The notes: generated by a model from the letters alone, not told the origin. 64,000 nucleotides of DNA from Mytilisepta virgata (GCA_028015205.1 CM051521.1:67626314-67690313), one strand, 5' to 3'. Numbered from the stretch's first letter, positions 27,591-40,975 are shown. Translations and numbers: made by a program.

Positions 27591-29721
27591 TGTAAGCTAC
27601 CCGTGAGTGCCTGTCCGTAACACCCACCGATAGTTCACAGTTTGTATCCTTCCATTACAAGAAAGATTGTTAATACATATCCACCATATAAGACCGTGTT
27701 AGTCTATGAACGTGACTCTCCTTTACCATAGGTATAAAAATATAAATTCCCCAACTGATAATTCATATACCTTAACTTCATGCAATAAGGACCCTGAGTA
27801 GACCTCAGTAATTGTAACTGTTACTCAAAGACGATGAGTTATTTGCTAGCTTATATATATTTCCTTTAGGAGCTCTGCTAAAGCAGGATTTTATTACACT
27901 CATATGTTTTGTTTAGTTATGTACTGTATTGTTGACCTCTTGTTTTCCTGTCAGCACTGGATCGTAAATGCATCCGTGTAGCAGAAGCTCCATATGACTA
28001 TTTCTTTTAAATTAATCCTAGATTATCCCTTTAGGGTCTCCAAGGCCATTCATATTTGTAATACATGTTAACTTGTGGAGACAACTTTAGCATAAAGGAG
28101 CAACACAAGTGCCATTCAATAATAAGGACCTATAACTTAATTTAGTATTCGCCAAAGGGTCGTCTCCCTGAATGTATTATTTTTGATATGTAATTCTAAT
28201 GGGACATCATGATCCGTGTGACAAAATAATATGGTAGCGTTATGGCTTTGCCCCTATTTACGTGTTTCCATAATGGTAAGGTTGTCCCCTTGGAGTAGAA
28301 TCCCCATAAATAATCAACAGTTCCTAAGTATTGATTGTATTTTTATATGTTCTCATTCCGATTAAATGCAGTTTTCCTGTTTTATTTGGTTCCCTGTATT
28401 TTCCCAGTTTCTATTGTGATAAACGTGCTTTCCATATATGTAAGAATTTTTGGCGAGAGTTTCCGTATATTTTCGTATTTTGCCGGAAAATATAATTCAA
28501 TGATAATAACATTTATTTTTGGTCCTAAATGTACCTAGCATTTGTATGCACAATAATCCTTATTTTATACATGTTATATAGTAATAATCCTTTGGTTAGG
28601 AGCGATGTCCGACGTGAGGGAAAAGCATAAATAAAACCCGCGATGTGCGTCAGTGGAAACAACTGTCATCTCATTCACATATTCCATGGTTTCCGTGATT
28701 CAGAACGGCCCACGGCGGCCTTTTATTTACTATTCAATCCTAAGTAAAATCCATACCTCTGATTTAGACTTCAAATGGTGGTTAAGAATAATTTAGAATA
28801 AGCGATGTGCTTCGTTCAGAATTTTCACGCTATCTGACACACTGTGCGGGGGTTGTATTTATACAAATATCCCAAGTTTAGGCGTGGCTTACGATTAACC
28901 AATCAAAAGCCGTCCTTGCCATGATGGACAGGGCGGTCAAAATGAGAAAACTGACAATTACTTAAAATCATGAAGTGTTATAACTGTCCGGTCGATGTCC
29001 GTTTGTTTTATATCAAAAACGGACACTAATGATACTCTTAACTTATCAAATAAAGCCACTATACACGAAAGGACACCTTTCCTAGCCGGCGCATTAATTT
29101 AGCAGACGAAACGCCGGGTGACGCATCGCACCCAACAATAAAAATAGTTCACAATACAATCGAGAAAAATCGATATAACATTTGTGTCCGGCAGGGGACT
29201 AAATCTGTCCGTGTATACTACTACTAATATAAAGTTAAAATTTAAACTTTGCCGCCATGAAACTTGGAGATTTAAAAATACTTGATCACATGACTTGACG
29301 AGGTTGAAGTTGACAGCATGGCGGCCTCCAGGAAAATAGAAAATGACAACAAAAATGTTTTGCAAAAATATGGCTAAACGGCAACAATAATAATGATAAA
29401 AATGAAGCGGTCTTGACTAGTAAGTGATGAAAATGACTAGAATCATTCAATGAAAGTGTGAGAACAAGCAATTAAAAGGAAAATGTAAAAATAAATATTT
29501 ATCCTGCCAGGACAGAAAAATACATAAAAATTGTCAACAAACAGGCAAAAATTACATTTTATGCCCCTAGATTCAAATATTAGACATACAAACATGCTGA
29601 TAAATGTTTCCTAAGTAAGGATTAGCAATAATTTAATATGAAGACCACCCCATTCCCTCTATTTATGAAAAATGCACCCATTGAGAAAAAAACATTACAA
29701 TAGCAAGCCCTAATCCTTACA
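27591..29721 (-). repeat. 5' LTR (2131 bp)
   Basis: Equal in length to the 3' LTR. Differences seen: C/G near 28425, A/C near 28534, A/T near 29203. In sense it ends at 27591 with ...TTACA, five bases before the PBS. Confidence 0.95.
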
Positions 29722-32700
29722 ATATCATAAAATGTGAATTTCTAAAATTAATCTTATGTTGTCCTTTAAAAAAAAAGATTTAAAAAATATGTTGAAAAAA
29801 TAAAGGAATGAAGAAATGTTATAAGCAGGTTACACTAATCATTATCATTTGTATGTACATGTACAAAATAATGTTCTAGTATCCCATTCAATGTAAATTT
29901 ATTGGCTGAAATGTCCCTGAATCATTCTAATGCTCTCAAAATTTAATACACCTACATTGTAATATAAGTACAAGTACAACCAAATTTTTAATTTTACTTC
30001 AGTTGACTGCAAATTTTAAATTCAAAAATGTTCATCATTTTGTTTTTGAAACATAGATTTCTTATGATCACATCATTTAAAAAAAAATTAAGCATTCTGG
30101 TTTCAGTCTCCTTAGGGATTGTTTCTGAATACAAATAGATAATATATGAAAAATGTATATAATTACCATGTTTACTTACCATCATTTTATCTACATGAAT
30201 ACATCTGTGGAAGGCTTTATATAACAGATCCATAAAAATCGAAATTCTCAATGAAATATTATTTCTGTTTAAGAAGAGTTGTCCAAATAACTAAAATTAT
30301 ATGTATTATCAGAAATACACACCATATTATTTGGTCACCACAAACTATTCTTAAAAGTTTTGTTAGGCCTGATGGTCTATCTAGTATCTGATTGGTTGGC
30401 ACTAACATCTATTGATAACTGACCTCTAATTACATTTTTGTACCTGACCCATGTTGACCCATATATGTGAAGAAGAAATCTGTTCAGTTCATTAACATGT
30501 GACTTATATTTATACATGTTATAGTTTAAATAACTGCAGACTGTTCAGCTTGTTTTGGGAATACCTATACATGAAAATGAAAATGGTTATGAGAAGTCGG
30601 TGTAGGTAATTATATCATTTTATATAGTAGTTCCTTAAGCATGTTTAGCTCATAATAAATTTATAAACTTTGACATGATTAATGCTGTATTGCAGTAGAA
30701 ACAGCTAGCAATTGTAGAGCTACATTCAATGGCAATTTTTGAATGAAATAATCTATTTTTGCAGTTGGATCTAGGATCTAGGAATGTCAACATTTTTAAT
30801 GGCCAAAATACAGAATGTATGGATTTTAAGTGTGGGATTTTGAAGACTTTTTTTTTGTTTTTGTTTATTTTACTTATTACATTTATAATATGGAAATTTT
30901 TTTTTTACTTTAAACAGAACATAATGATACATAATTCCCTGCATTGTAGACTGGTCTTTAAATTACATGGCTTAAAAGGCCATATTGTCTTTTGCCATCA
31001 CTTGTCCGTCCATCTGTCCACAATTATAAAAAAAAATCTTCTCCTCTGAAACTGCTCAGCCAATTTGGACCAAACTTTGGTAGAATGGTTCTTGGGTGGC
31101 CTTCTTTCAAAAATATCTCAAGCATTCCTGACTTTCAACCAACATGGCTGCTATGACAAAAGATAGAAAAAGGGGGGATGAATTTTAAAAATCTTCTCGT
31201 ATGTAGAACAACATGGCCAGTTAGAACAAGATGTGTGGTCCTTTTTCAGAATTGTGTCCCATGACCCAGACGATGAACCAAGATGGCCACAAGAACGCAA
31301 CTTAGTTTAACATAGGACCCTATGGGAAATTCATTTAAAAATCTCTTTTTCTGAAACTACTGAGCTAATTGGAACCTTGCAGCAATAATCCTTAGATGGT
31401 CCTCTTTCAGAATTGTGTCTGATGATCCAGAAAGTCAACCAAGACGGCCACCACAGCCGAACTTAGTTTAACATGGGACCATATGGGAAAATTCATTAAA
31501 ATATCTTGTCACATTCATGGTTATTCTTGAATATTCCACCGTTCAATATTAATGGACATCCCTTTTCACATTCATGAATATTCCTGAATATTCTGTAGAT
31601 AAATATTCATGTTAATTCTTGGTTATTCAGTTCATACAATATTCATGTATATTCATGGTGCCATTTAACATTCATGAATATTCATGAATATTCATGCATA
31701 GTAACCTTGAATATTCATGGATATTCCAGAATATTATTCATGAATATTCTGGAATTATTCCAGAATGTTCATGAATAATTCAAGTTCATGAAAGCAGGGT
31801 AGAGCCTTAAAATCGACAAACACAACTTTTTATTTTGACTACAAGTTTTAAGAATTGAAATGCTTTTTGCCCAAATTATTTTTGTCAATTTTCAATATTC
31901 CAATATATGATAAAAAATTGATAAATAAGCTTATTCATATCAATAAATTTTAAGGTTATTAAAGTTTGAAATTTGAGTAAAAAGTTTAGGAAAAAGATAA
32001 ACTATAAAAGATTTCAATTAAATAATTGTTACTTTTGTTGGAATATGAAATTCTAATCACTGATGTCATAGAAAGAAGAAAATGAATAAGCTAAATCACT
32101 TTAAAGATAAGGAAACGGAACTTTTAAAAAAGATGTGTCAAATACATCTTTTGATCACTTTTGTGTGCCCCTTCGTACCTGTTGATGAAATTGGCTAACA
32201 GGTTAAATTGTTATGCATTACTACTGAAAGTGACCAATTTAAACCATGTTTCTATTGTGTTTACATGTTCGGCAAAGTGACAATATAGGGGAATCGGAGA
32301 TGGAGCAATTTCTAATAATGTATTTTATTTCTTTAAAAAAGTTATTGTTTTATTGTCACAGTTTATGAAATAAAGGTTCATATATATTATAGTGCACATT
32401 TTTAAATTCATCAAATAAAGCAAATCAGTAATTTATAACACCTGTGTACTTTCAGTTGTATAAAATATGCAGTTCATTTAATGTTTTTGAATTGAATTAT
32501 TTCTCCAGTCGTTTTTTAAAATAAATGTAAATCAATATCTTGCAAAATTTTAAATAATTTGCTTCTTAAATATTTATATTTATCTATTTTTTGAACTAGT
32601 ACATCTATTATTCACATTAAAACAATTACTTTTTTCTTGATAATGCACCTTTCTTCCTAATAATGTACTGTCATCAGACAAATTAAAAGTTGAACACATT

Positions 32701-33386
32701 AAGCCAAAGAATGTTTGAAAAACCTAAGTACAAAATATATATAAATTTATTAATCATTGCAGTTTAAAAAACTTTGACAATCAAGTTTTACATGTTATTG
32801 AAAAAGTGTCCTTTTATAAAACTTTACAAAACATAATAGTTAATATTGGAAAATATTTTATATTATTAGAATTTTATGGAATAATTTTACAGATAAAAAA
32901 TATTGAAAAAAGATAAAACTTAATCATGTTAATTTAACCAACCTAGAAATGTTACAGAACTTTTTATTGACTCTTAAAATTGAAAATTTCTAAAGATGAG
33001 AGCCTCCTTTATCTATTTGCACATTTTATTTGACCACTTTTTATCACCTCATTAAGAACTAATTTTCACCATTACTGTTAGCAAGGAGACATATTCCATA
33101 ACAAAATGATTGTTTATAACTTCCCCAGATGTTGTTATCTTATAATGTTTTCTTCTTCAACATGCTGACCAGTACTTATGTTACAAGTAACATTTAAAGG
33201 TTGAACTGTATGGGGTGAGTAATCAAGTGTGGATAATTATTCCAATAATCAACTTAGTTTAGACATGTTAGAACTGCAAGTTTCGTTAATGTGAAAGTTA
33301 ACAAGATCATCTGGTCAGTGTAGTTTTATTACATTTCACACTATCAAAGTCAACTTTGTATTTTTTTAATTTCCTAAATATCTTTT
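29722..33386. other. AT-rich DNA without recognisable genes; contains repeats
   Basis: Frames here (29994-30251 minus, 30759-31049 plus) are AT-driven with no family character. 30960-31500 is a degenerate copy of the 'ggccc..aagggcc...gccatcactt..gtccgtc' dispersed repeat seen at 36795 and 40976. 31513-31790 is described separately. 31800-33370 holds nothing I can name. Confidence 0.55.
31513..31790. repeat. Degenerate TTCATGAATATTC short-repeat field
   Basis: About twenty variants of ATTCATGAATATTC in 280 bp, several of them palindromic. The core 31671-31693 reads TTC-AT-GAA-TA-TTC-AT-GAA-TA-TTC, five alternating heat-shock-type pentamers in perfect register. Confidence 0.7.
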
Positions 33387-33623
33387 GGGGCCTCAGTGGC
33401 TACTAATGACAAGTAACCTGTCAGTACAGAGGTTGTGAGTTCAAATTTCACCTGTGGTGGGATGTGTTTGACTGATCTTAATTGACAAGGATTGCAAATT
33501 TTCCTATCTAAGGATGGCGGTTCTCTCTGGGTACTCTGGCTTCCTCCACCAAAAAAAAAAACTGGCAGCCTGAAAATAGTCAAATGTGCTGAAAACGGTG
33601 TAAACCCAAACTAAACAAACAAA
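33387..33623 (+). mobile_element. tRNA-derived SINE, copy 2
   Basis: GGGGCCTCAGTGGC then a deletion through the A-box region, B-box GTGAGTTCAAATTTCACC, body ATTGACAAGGATTGCAAATT and tail ending AAACAAACAAA. Flanked by TAAATATCTTTT (33375-33386 and 33624-33635). More diverged than copies 1 and 3. Confidence 0.85.
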
Positions 33624-33635
33624 TAAATATCTTTT

Positions 33636-34539
33636 AAACCCAGTAAGTGAGGGGAAAGTAATTTAAAGGGTATTGAGTATGCATTAAATTCATTTAAATT
33701 CTGTTTAATTTTAAGATCAGTAAGACCAGATAAAATTAATATTAAGTGATTCTCTTTTCATCAACCCCTAGGCCTGCATTTATCTATGGAAAAACTTGTT
33801 TTAATTTGAATTTTCCATCTGACAGAATGTTCATATTCAAAAAGGCAAACAATGTTAAAAGTTGACATTGCTAACAGATGCTCCCCAAATTGTACAATTA
33901 TTGGGAGTAGGGAAACAGAGTTGTCTGTCATATTTCTGGTGTGGAAAACAGTATGCTTGTGAAAGTATTATGGTTGTGTATTATTCCTCTGGTGTGTATT
34001 TGGCCATTTTCAGATAAATTACCCATAGAATCTTACAAAGTATCTCATAAATTTGCTATGATGACACAGAATATATACAGTTCTCAAGATATCTATTTTT
34101 TTTTAACTTTCATAAAATAAAGGGATTGAAACTATCACCCCATGGGGACAAATGAAATATATAATTTGATTGAGGAATTATTAAGGATGGAGATCCCAAC
34201 CATTTTCATGATATTTGAAAACTTATATGCAGGGGATTTTAGTCGCAGAAAGCTCGACATAGTTATAGTGATCTGGCGGCGGCTGCGTTAACTAACTTCT
34301 TAAGAGCTTTATATTTTAGAAGGTGGAAGACCTGGATGCTTTATACTTTGTGTATAGATGCCTTATGTTACGAAGTTTCCGTCTGTCATATGTACATTGT
34401 CCTTGACCTCATTTTCATGGTTCAGTGACTACTTGAAAAAAAAGTTAAGATTTTTTGTAATGTTAATTTCTCTCTTATTATTAGTAATAGGATAACTATA
34501 TTTGGTATGTGCGTTCCTTACAAGGTCCTCATCCCCGTC
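33636..34539. other. Non-coding AT-rich DNA
   Basis: No frame with coding character and no obvious repeat structure; nothing recognised. Confidence 0.5.
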
Positions 34540-35240
34540 AGACAGTTTTCAATTGACCTCGACCCCATTTCAGGGATCAGTGAACAAGGTTAAGTTTTGG
34601 TGGTCAAGTCCATATCTCAGATACTATAAGCAATAGGTCTAGTATATTTGGTGTATGGAAGGATTGTAAGGTGTACATGTCCACTGGCAGGTGTCATCTG
34701 ACCTTGACCTCATTTTCATGGTTCAGTGGTTATAGTTAAGTTTTTGTGTTTTGGCATGTTTTTCGAATACTGTATGCAATAGGTCTACTATATTTGGTGT
34801 ATGGAAGGATTGTAAGGTGTACATGTCCAACTGGTGGGTGTCATCTGACCTTGACCTCATTTTCATGGTTCGGTGGTTATAGTTAGGTTTTTGTGTTTTG
34901 GCCTCTTTTTCGAATACTGTATGCAATAGGTCTACTATATTTGGTGTATGGAAGGATTGTAAGGTGTACATGTCCAACTGGTGAGTGTCATCTGACCTTG
35001 ACCTCATTTTCATGGTTCAGTGGTTATAGTTAAGTTTTTGTTTTTTTGGCCTGTTTTTCGAATACTGTATGCAATAGGTCTACTATATTTGGTGTATGGA
35101 AGGATTGTAAGGTGTGCATTTACAACTGACATGAGTCATCTGACCTTGACCTCATTTTTATGGCTCAATGGTTATAGTTAAGTTTTTGTGTTTTGCTCTG
35201 TTTTTCGAATACTGATAGCATTTACTTTCATTAGAAATAC
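34540..35240. repeat. Tandem array, ~146-149-bp unit, 4-5 copies
   Basis: 'tatggaaggattgtaagg' recurs at about 34654, 34801, 34946 and 35096, each with 'catctgaccttgacctcatt' and 'gttatagttaagtttttgtg'. The minus-strand frame 34723-35013 is a repeat artefact (its protein is itself a duplicated block). Confidence 0.85.
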
Positions 35241-35612
35241 ATGACAGGCGAGACATTTTTGTGTGCCCACTCTTGTTTTATAAGGGAAGGTGGAAGATTT
35301 ATCCCCAGAGCCTAATAAATATATAATATAATTTAATTCATCATTACAAGAAAGAAAAATAGATATGGCTCAAGGCACATTTTCAAAATAATTGAAAATT
35401 TATAAAATGGAGGGGTGTAGATTACCCTGAGGGACCAATTAAACATATAATTTATTTTATTTTAAATATAAAATATTCCATGTAGTAAAATTCTGTATTG
35501 ATGAAAATGTTCAGTGACCTTGACCTTTGATCCACTAACCCCTGAATTCATAAACTTAAAAAAATGTATAAATTGAAGTTTCAGAAATGTTAAATTTCTC
35601 TTTCTTTTCTTC

Positions 35613-35709
35613 AGACCAACTCTTTTTCAAATGTTTGAAGCAGCATTGAAAGTTATTCAAAAATGTGGAGCAAGCCAGTAAAAGTGACTATGAAAAGAAC
35701 ATAAGGAGG
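35613..35709 (+). other. Possible short host exon (low confidence)
   Basis: It sits between an acceptor-like TTTCTTTTCTTCAG and a donor-like ATGTAAGTA, and in one frame reads 'RPTLFQMFEAALKVIQKCG' then stops (TAA) 22 codons in. It could be a terminal coding exon or a decoy. A further acceptor-like T-run plus CAG lies near 38057. No other exon could be linked. Confidence 0.15.
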
Positions 35710-35716
35710 AACAAAT

Positions 35717-36794
35717 GTAAGTATAAAGTATGATTTTTTCCAGATTTTATCCAAAGTTTGAAATGGTTATAAATAATTGACCCCTTATGCAGTTTTTGCC
35801 CTTTAAAGATAATTTTTCGCATTTTTTGTCATCTTTGTAAACTTTCAAATATTTTATTCTCTGAAACTACAGGATCAATTTCAGCCAAACTTAGGCCGAA
35901 AGATCCTTAGGGTACCTAGTATAAAAACATAACCAAAGCCAAAATTTACCAAACTTGGACAGAAACTTGTTCATTATCAAAAGATAGAGGAAAATTTTGT
36001 TTAATTTTTTTTCCCCTTTTCCCATATTTAACTTATAAATGGGCTTAGTTTTTCTCCCAGTTAACATTACATACAGTCTGCAGTTAAAGTTTTCAAAACA
36101 TTAATTACTTTCTTAAACCATCCTGGATTTTTACCATACTTGGACAGCGGCTTCTTCATGATCAATAAATAACATGTGGAGAAAAATTATGTACATTCCA
36201 CTATTACACTGAAATATAGACAACTGCGAAAGCAGGTGAGACACTGAGTTCTGTGGAACCTGTACAAATTTTTTTAAGTAAGAAATACAATAAAGACATT
36301 TTTGTGTAACTTTTGTCATTGCAGAGATAAAAGTGGCCAAAATTAGCCATTTTGAGGGACTAATGTTTATTTTTTTTTAATCCAATTTTTTCTTTTAATT
36401 CATCTTGATGATTACTTTCAGTGGTATATCAACAGATTTTTCCAATCTTTTACAGTTTTGATGGTTTAAGGGCCCAAAAAAGCAAGGTAGCTGGAATTCT
36501 ATTTTTTTTTTTGTTTTTCATCTAGTATTTGTGGAAGGTAGAATATTTCTGTGTAATGTATATTATATTATCAGATACTTTATTGGGTAAAGCTGAATAT
36601 GTCCACATTTATACTAATTCTTTACCTGTTGACATGTTGCGGTCGTATCATGCTGTGCTTAGCGAAGCCCTTTATTAAATTTTTTTTGAAAACTCAGCAT
36701 TATTGATTAAAAGACTTTTTCCAGTTCAGTGCAGAACATTCCTTAATTTTTAATTACTATTGGATTATCCAATGGAAAAAGTCCTGTTATTAGC
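35717..36794. other. Non-coding AT-rich DNA
   Basis: No gene recognised; the small minus-strand frame 36131-36340 has no family character. Confidence 0.5.
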
Positions 36795-37860
36795 TCACCT
36801 TGCCCAAAGGGCCATGTGAACTTATGCCATCACTTAGCGTCCGTCGTCATCCGTCGGGGTGGGCGTCGTTGTCATCACAAACTATTTCAAGAATCTTTTG
36901 CTCTGAAACCACTGGGCAAAATACCTTCAAACTTTAAACTGAATGTTCCTTAGGGTATCTAATGTATAAATTATATCTGAAGTTTTGATCTATCAACAAA
37001 CATGGCCGCTGTTGCTAAAATTAGAACATTGGGGTCAAATGCAGTTTTTGGCTCATATCTCAAAAACCAAAGCATATAGAGCAAACTGATGGGGTAATAA
37101 TGTTCAACAGGTCAAGAACTACCAGCCATGAAATTTTCTGATGATTCGGACAACCCTTTGTTGGGTTATTGCCCCTGATTTCTTAATTTTAAGGAAATTT
37201 GCAGTTTTAGGTTGTTATCTTGAATATAATAATAGATAAAGACAAACTGTAAACAACAAAAATGTTCAGCAAAGTAAGATCTACAGATAAGTCAACATGA
37301 CCAAAATCATCAGTTGACCCCTTATAGGAGTGTTTGCCCTTGAAAGATTATTTACATGTAAACAGAAAATAATGGTCTGACATTGTCACAGATGTTTAGG
37401 GCGTTACTTGAAATAAATTAAATGGTAGCAGTACAAGTAAAATGGAGGGTCAAGGTCATTGAAAAATTCCATAGCAACCGATGAAAAAATCCCTGGCAAC
37501 AGATGAAAAAGTCCTTAGCAACCATATATATTTGGATTAAGGACCTTATAATTTACCTGTACAAGTCAAAAAGAAAGGTCAAGGGTCAAGGTCATTGAAA
37601 AAGTCCATAGCAACTGATGAAAAAGTCCCTAGCAACCAGATATATTTGGGTTCAGCACCCTACAATTTACCTGTTCAAGTCGAAATTGAAGGTCAAGAGT
37701 CAATGCCATTGGAAAGTCCATAGCAACCAATGAAAAAGTCCCTAGCAACCATATCTATTTGTGTTCAGGATTCTATATTTTACCTGTACAGGTCAATATT
37801 AAGGAGGAAATTGTGACTGTAAACATCAAATAGTAAAAATAATACAGGGGCAGTTACAGA
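36795..37860 (+). mobile_element. Dispersed repeat with CTCACCTtGCCCAAAGGGCC head, copy with 117-bp tandem units
   Basis: Starts GCTCACCTTGCCCAAAGGGCC and continues 'gccatcacttagcgtccgtcgtc', like 40976. Inside, 37440-37800 repeats 'cctagcaaccatatatattt' and 'aatttacctgtacaagtc' three times at about 117-bp spacing. Non-coding; probably a non-autonomous element widespread in bivalves. Confidence 0.6.
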
Positions 37861-39110
37861 TTAATTAGAAATGACTAGAGCCGAAAGACCATTTTAAGAT
37901 TTTTTTGGAGGATTACTTTACCAATATCAGTGTTATTACTGCCAAGTTACATTTTCAAAGTTGTTTTGGGCAACTCTGAAAATATGATATGAATTATAAG
38001 AATGTTTTTAGTTTCATAAAGATTCACCATTAGTAAATTTTGCTGTTTTTTTTCAGGAAGACAAAGAAAAATAAAAAAATATCAAAACCTAACCAGACAC
38101 AGAGGAACAGAGAATTTTTAAGAACATAGTGAGGGAAAACTGTTAATCATACTTTTCTTGGTGTTCCATTTGGTGGCTTTAAAAATGTGGTCAGGGAATG
38201 GTTGAACTGATTTATTAATTTGTAGCAATTTTGGTTGTATTGGTATTGACACTTATTTATACATTTTAGAGATTGATAGATTATATTCTGGAATGCAATA
38301 ACCCATATATTAATTGATCTCTGATATTCAAATGCTCATATGTCATTATTGCATAGCACAATTACTGCAGAATGAAAGTCTAGGGATATTGTCATTGTAT
38401 TTATCAATGGTGGTCTCTTGTGACTTGGATTTCTTCATCAAGTCCTTTGATTGTCCCCTGTCAAAGGTGTGTCTGATATCCATACAGGGGAGGGGGGAGG
38501 ATGGGACTGGACCTTGTTCAAGAAACAATATTTCAGAATCTCTGAAACTGCCAATTGAAGCTTAACTTAGTGGTATGGTCCTTAGCCTGGCCTCTTTCAA
38601 AATTCAAAAGCCAAGACATTGGACCAATATGGCCACTATAACTAAAAATAGAAAAATCGGTCAAATTTTAAAACAATGATCTTATTCTGACCAAAAGTGT
38701 AAAGCCAAAATATGTATAAAGGACAGAGTTGTGCACTAGGAATATACTCCTTAGTTTTCACAAAATTTAACTTTTAGTAACAGTAAATTTATAGTAATAC
38801 CAATTTTGGGCTAGTATTAAAATACTGGCAACTGATCTGATTGTACCCTCTGTAACGTGAGTCCATCATCAGATGTATCGAATTAGTGGTAATATTAAAT
38901 TCTATGATGCTAATTTTGATGCACTATATGTGTACATTTCATGGATTTATGGCTCATCAGCTGTGCTCAAGGCCAAAAATGTTTTTTAAATGTGCAAATG
39001 AAATCCAAGAAAGTGAAACTGGCTTCTGGGAACCTCTAGTTCAATGTTATTCATCCAATGAAAAAAGAAAATAGAGGAATTTAAGCAACTTTATGATGCT
39101 TCTGAAGATA
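37861..39110. other. Non-coding DNA with degenerate dispersed repeat
   Basis: 38530-39030 contains weakly conserved pieces of the same family (for example 'ctggcttctgggaacctctagttc' near 39020, compare 'gctcctgggagcctctagtttc' near 41580). Frames are short and without family character. Confidence 0.45.
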
Positions 39111-39122
39111 AAAAATATTTTC

Positions 39123-39347
39123 GGGAAATTTCCTGAATCTTGTGTCCTGCATTTGAATATAAAAAAAAAGGCAACTTAAAAGTTTTGGGAAATTTCCCGA
39201 ATAGGTGATGGTACATATATTATAATATATTACACTGCATCAATTTATTTTTGAAATATCACTACATACTTATAGAATTAAGTTTCGGGAAATTTCCCGA
39301 AAAATTTGTTGCAAACTTTATAAGGAAATCTTTTCGGGAGTTTTCCC
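39123..39347. promoter_or_regulatory. Cluster of four kappaB-like palindromes
   Basis: GGGAAATTTCC at 39123-39133, GGGAAATTTCCC at 39187-39198 and at 39287-39298, and GGGAGTTTTCCC at 39336-39347. The third sits in a 20-bp perfect palindrome TTTCGGGAAATTTCCCGAAA (39283-39302). All fit the NF-kappaB/Rel consensus GGGRNWYYCC. Whether any promoter uses them is unknown; a degenerate repeat family with a palindromic unit is the alternative. Confidence 0.45.
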
Positions 39348-40661
39348 AAAATATTTAGAGAAAAGCAAATATTTTTAAATAAATTACACATCTTGTTGTA
39401 GTTGATATATAATGTCATTGAAAAAGCTATGTTTATAATGCAAATAGTAGAACTGGTACCTGTTTTTAATAGAAACTTATTAAATTGCTATCATATTTTG
39501 TTTTTTCCTGAGTTAAATACTTACAATTATTGCATCCATGGTTTTTCATTTGAAAAGGGAATAAAATAGAATTTCCCTTTTTAAAATAGAAGAGCTTATA
39601 AGTTTTTTTACCCCAAAATCTTTTAAGTGATATTTATAATTCAAAGCGGCTTCAAAATTTTCCAATAAGGATTTATTTTTATTTCCACTTATTTCCTAAA
39701 ATCGATCACAGACATCGCAAATTTCTTCAAAACATTCAATAGTTTTTAATATTTTAGCGACATCAAATGAGACTCCTTTAAAATTTTCATCAAGTCTTTC
39801 CAAAAACCAACAAACACCCCCAAGTTGAGATTTTGAGATGTTTTTCCTTGATAACATGTATAATTTTTATTCTAATATGACCTGCTTCGAATGCTTTCAG
39901 TCTACATCTGTGGTAAAATATGGATATATTGGTCCCAACGTCACAGACGCCTGACTGCTTGTTTGACAACGTCATAGTAAAGTTTCCCACAAGCTTTAAC
40001 AACATCATGGTATAACTTGCATTGTGTAATGACGTCTTCGTGTCTGAATACATATGTTGCGGCGTTTAAAAATTTCATAGAAACTGTCCTATTAGAATGG
40101 AAATAATTCACGGTGGCTTGAAAATTTCCAGATTTTACCACTGGCAGGCCCTTTATGCCGATATTTAATGCTCATGGCAAAATATTTGGCATAAATGGCC
40201 TACCGGTGGTAAAATCAGGATATTTTGAAGCCACCATGAATTATTTCTCAAATAGAAAATCTCTAATGCATTAATCCGAATAGCATGCACAAATATAATG
40301 GCAAGTAAGCAAAACTTGTGAGAACAGTTTTAAAGATTAATTTCGGACAGTTTTTTCAAAAATATGTTTTAAAATGTTCTAGTTTTCGTCTCCTGAAATT
40401 TCTAAGTGGGGTATTGAAAAAAGCAGCCTTTTTGAAAAAGCCGTAATAACTGGTTATTGTGAACAAAATCCTGTAATGGCCCGGTTATAATGAACAAAAT
40501 CCTGTAATGGGCCTGCTGTAATGCATTCATTTTGCTAATAAAGATAAGGCATTTTTAACGTATTTTACCCTACTGGTTAATAATAAGTTATAAATGTTCT
40601 TCTGACCAGTATAAAATTCCTTCGTGGTTTCAACTTAAGCATAATGAATGCTAATAATATC

Positions 40662-40665
<4 letters not shown>
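39348..40665. other. AT-rich non-coding DNA with an imperfect inverted repeat
   Basis: 40105-40245 forms an inverted repeat: 'aataattcacggtggcttga' pairs with 'gccaccatgaattatt', and the inner part 'taccactggcaggcc' pairs with 'ggcctaccggtggta'. No gene. Confidence 0.5.

Positions 40666-40716
<51 letters not shown>
40666..40716. repeat. (TA)n microsatellite
   Basis: About 25 uninterrupted TA units; length uncertain in assembly. Confidence 0.95.
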
Positions 40717-40718
<2 letters not shown>

Positions 40719-40975
40719 TACCACTGCATCAAGTGTGATATATTTCTCCACTCGAGACAGTTAAATTTTAAAATTTAAAGTAATAGTCTTGCCGAGCATT
40801 TTAAATATTTCAAATGTAAATCTTGTTGAGAGATGAGAAATATCTTTTTACATGAGACATGGTGCTGGTATAAATTTCTCTAATGATTTTCAGACAGTAT
40901 TAGATAAAGTTGATCCTTCCTTTTCAATGATATGCAGAAACTTGTGTCTTAATATGTGACGTTGTCGCCTTTTTA

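Larger units (their letters stand above)
13324..29721 (-). mobile_element. Composite Ty3/Gypsy LTR retrotransposon, 16.4 kb
   Basis: Bounded by two 2131-bp LTRs starting TG and ending CA, flanked by ATAT (13320-13323 and 29722-29725). Sense direction is right to left. Order in sense: 5' LTR, tRNA-Leu PBS, gag, pol lacking integrase, a 289-bp piece of the LTR 3' end, PBS, gag, full pol, a third ORF, polypurine tract, 3' LTR. The two internal copies differ by about two bases over 3.9 kb, and the two LTRs by about three over 2.1 kb, so insertion and duplication are both very recent. A complete gag-pol-ORF3 set remains in the inner unit, so the element may have been active lately. There is no envelope-like protein and no chromodomain at the integrase end. 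Confidence 0.92.

Noticed and set aside
34723..35013. 96-codon minus-strand frame with an internal protein duplication
   Set aside because: Produced by the ~146-bp tandem repeat.
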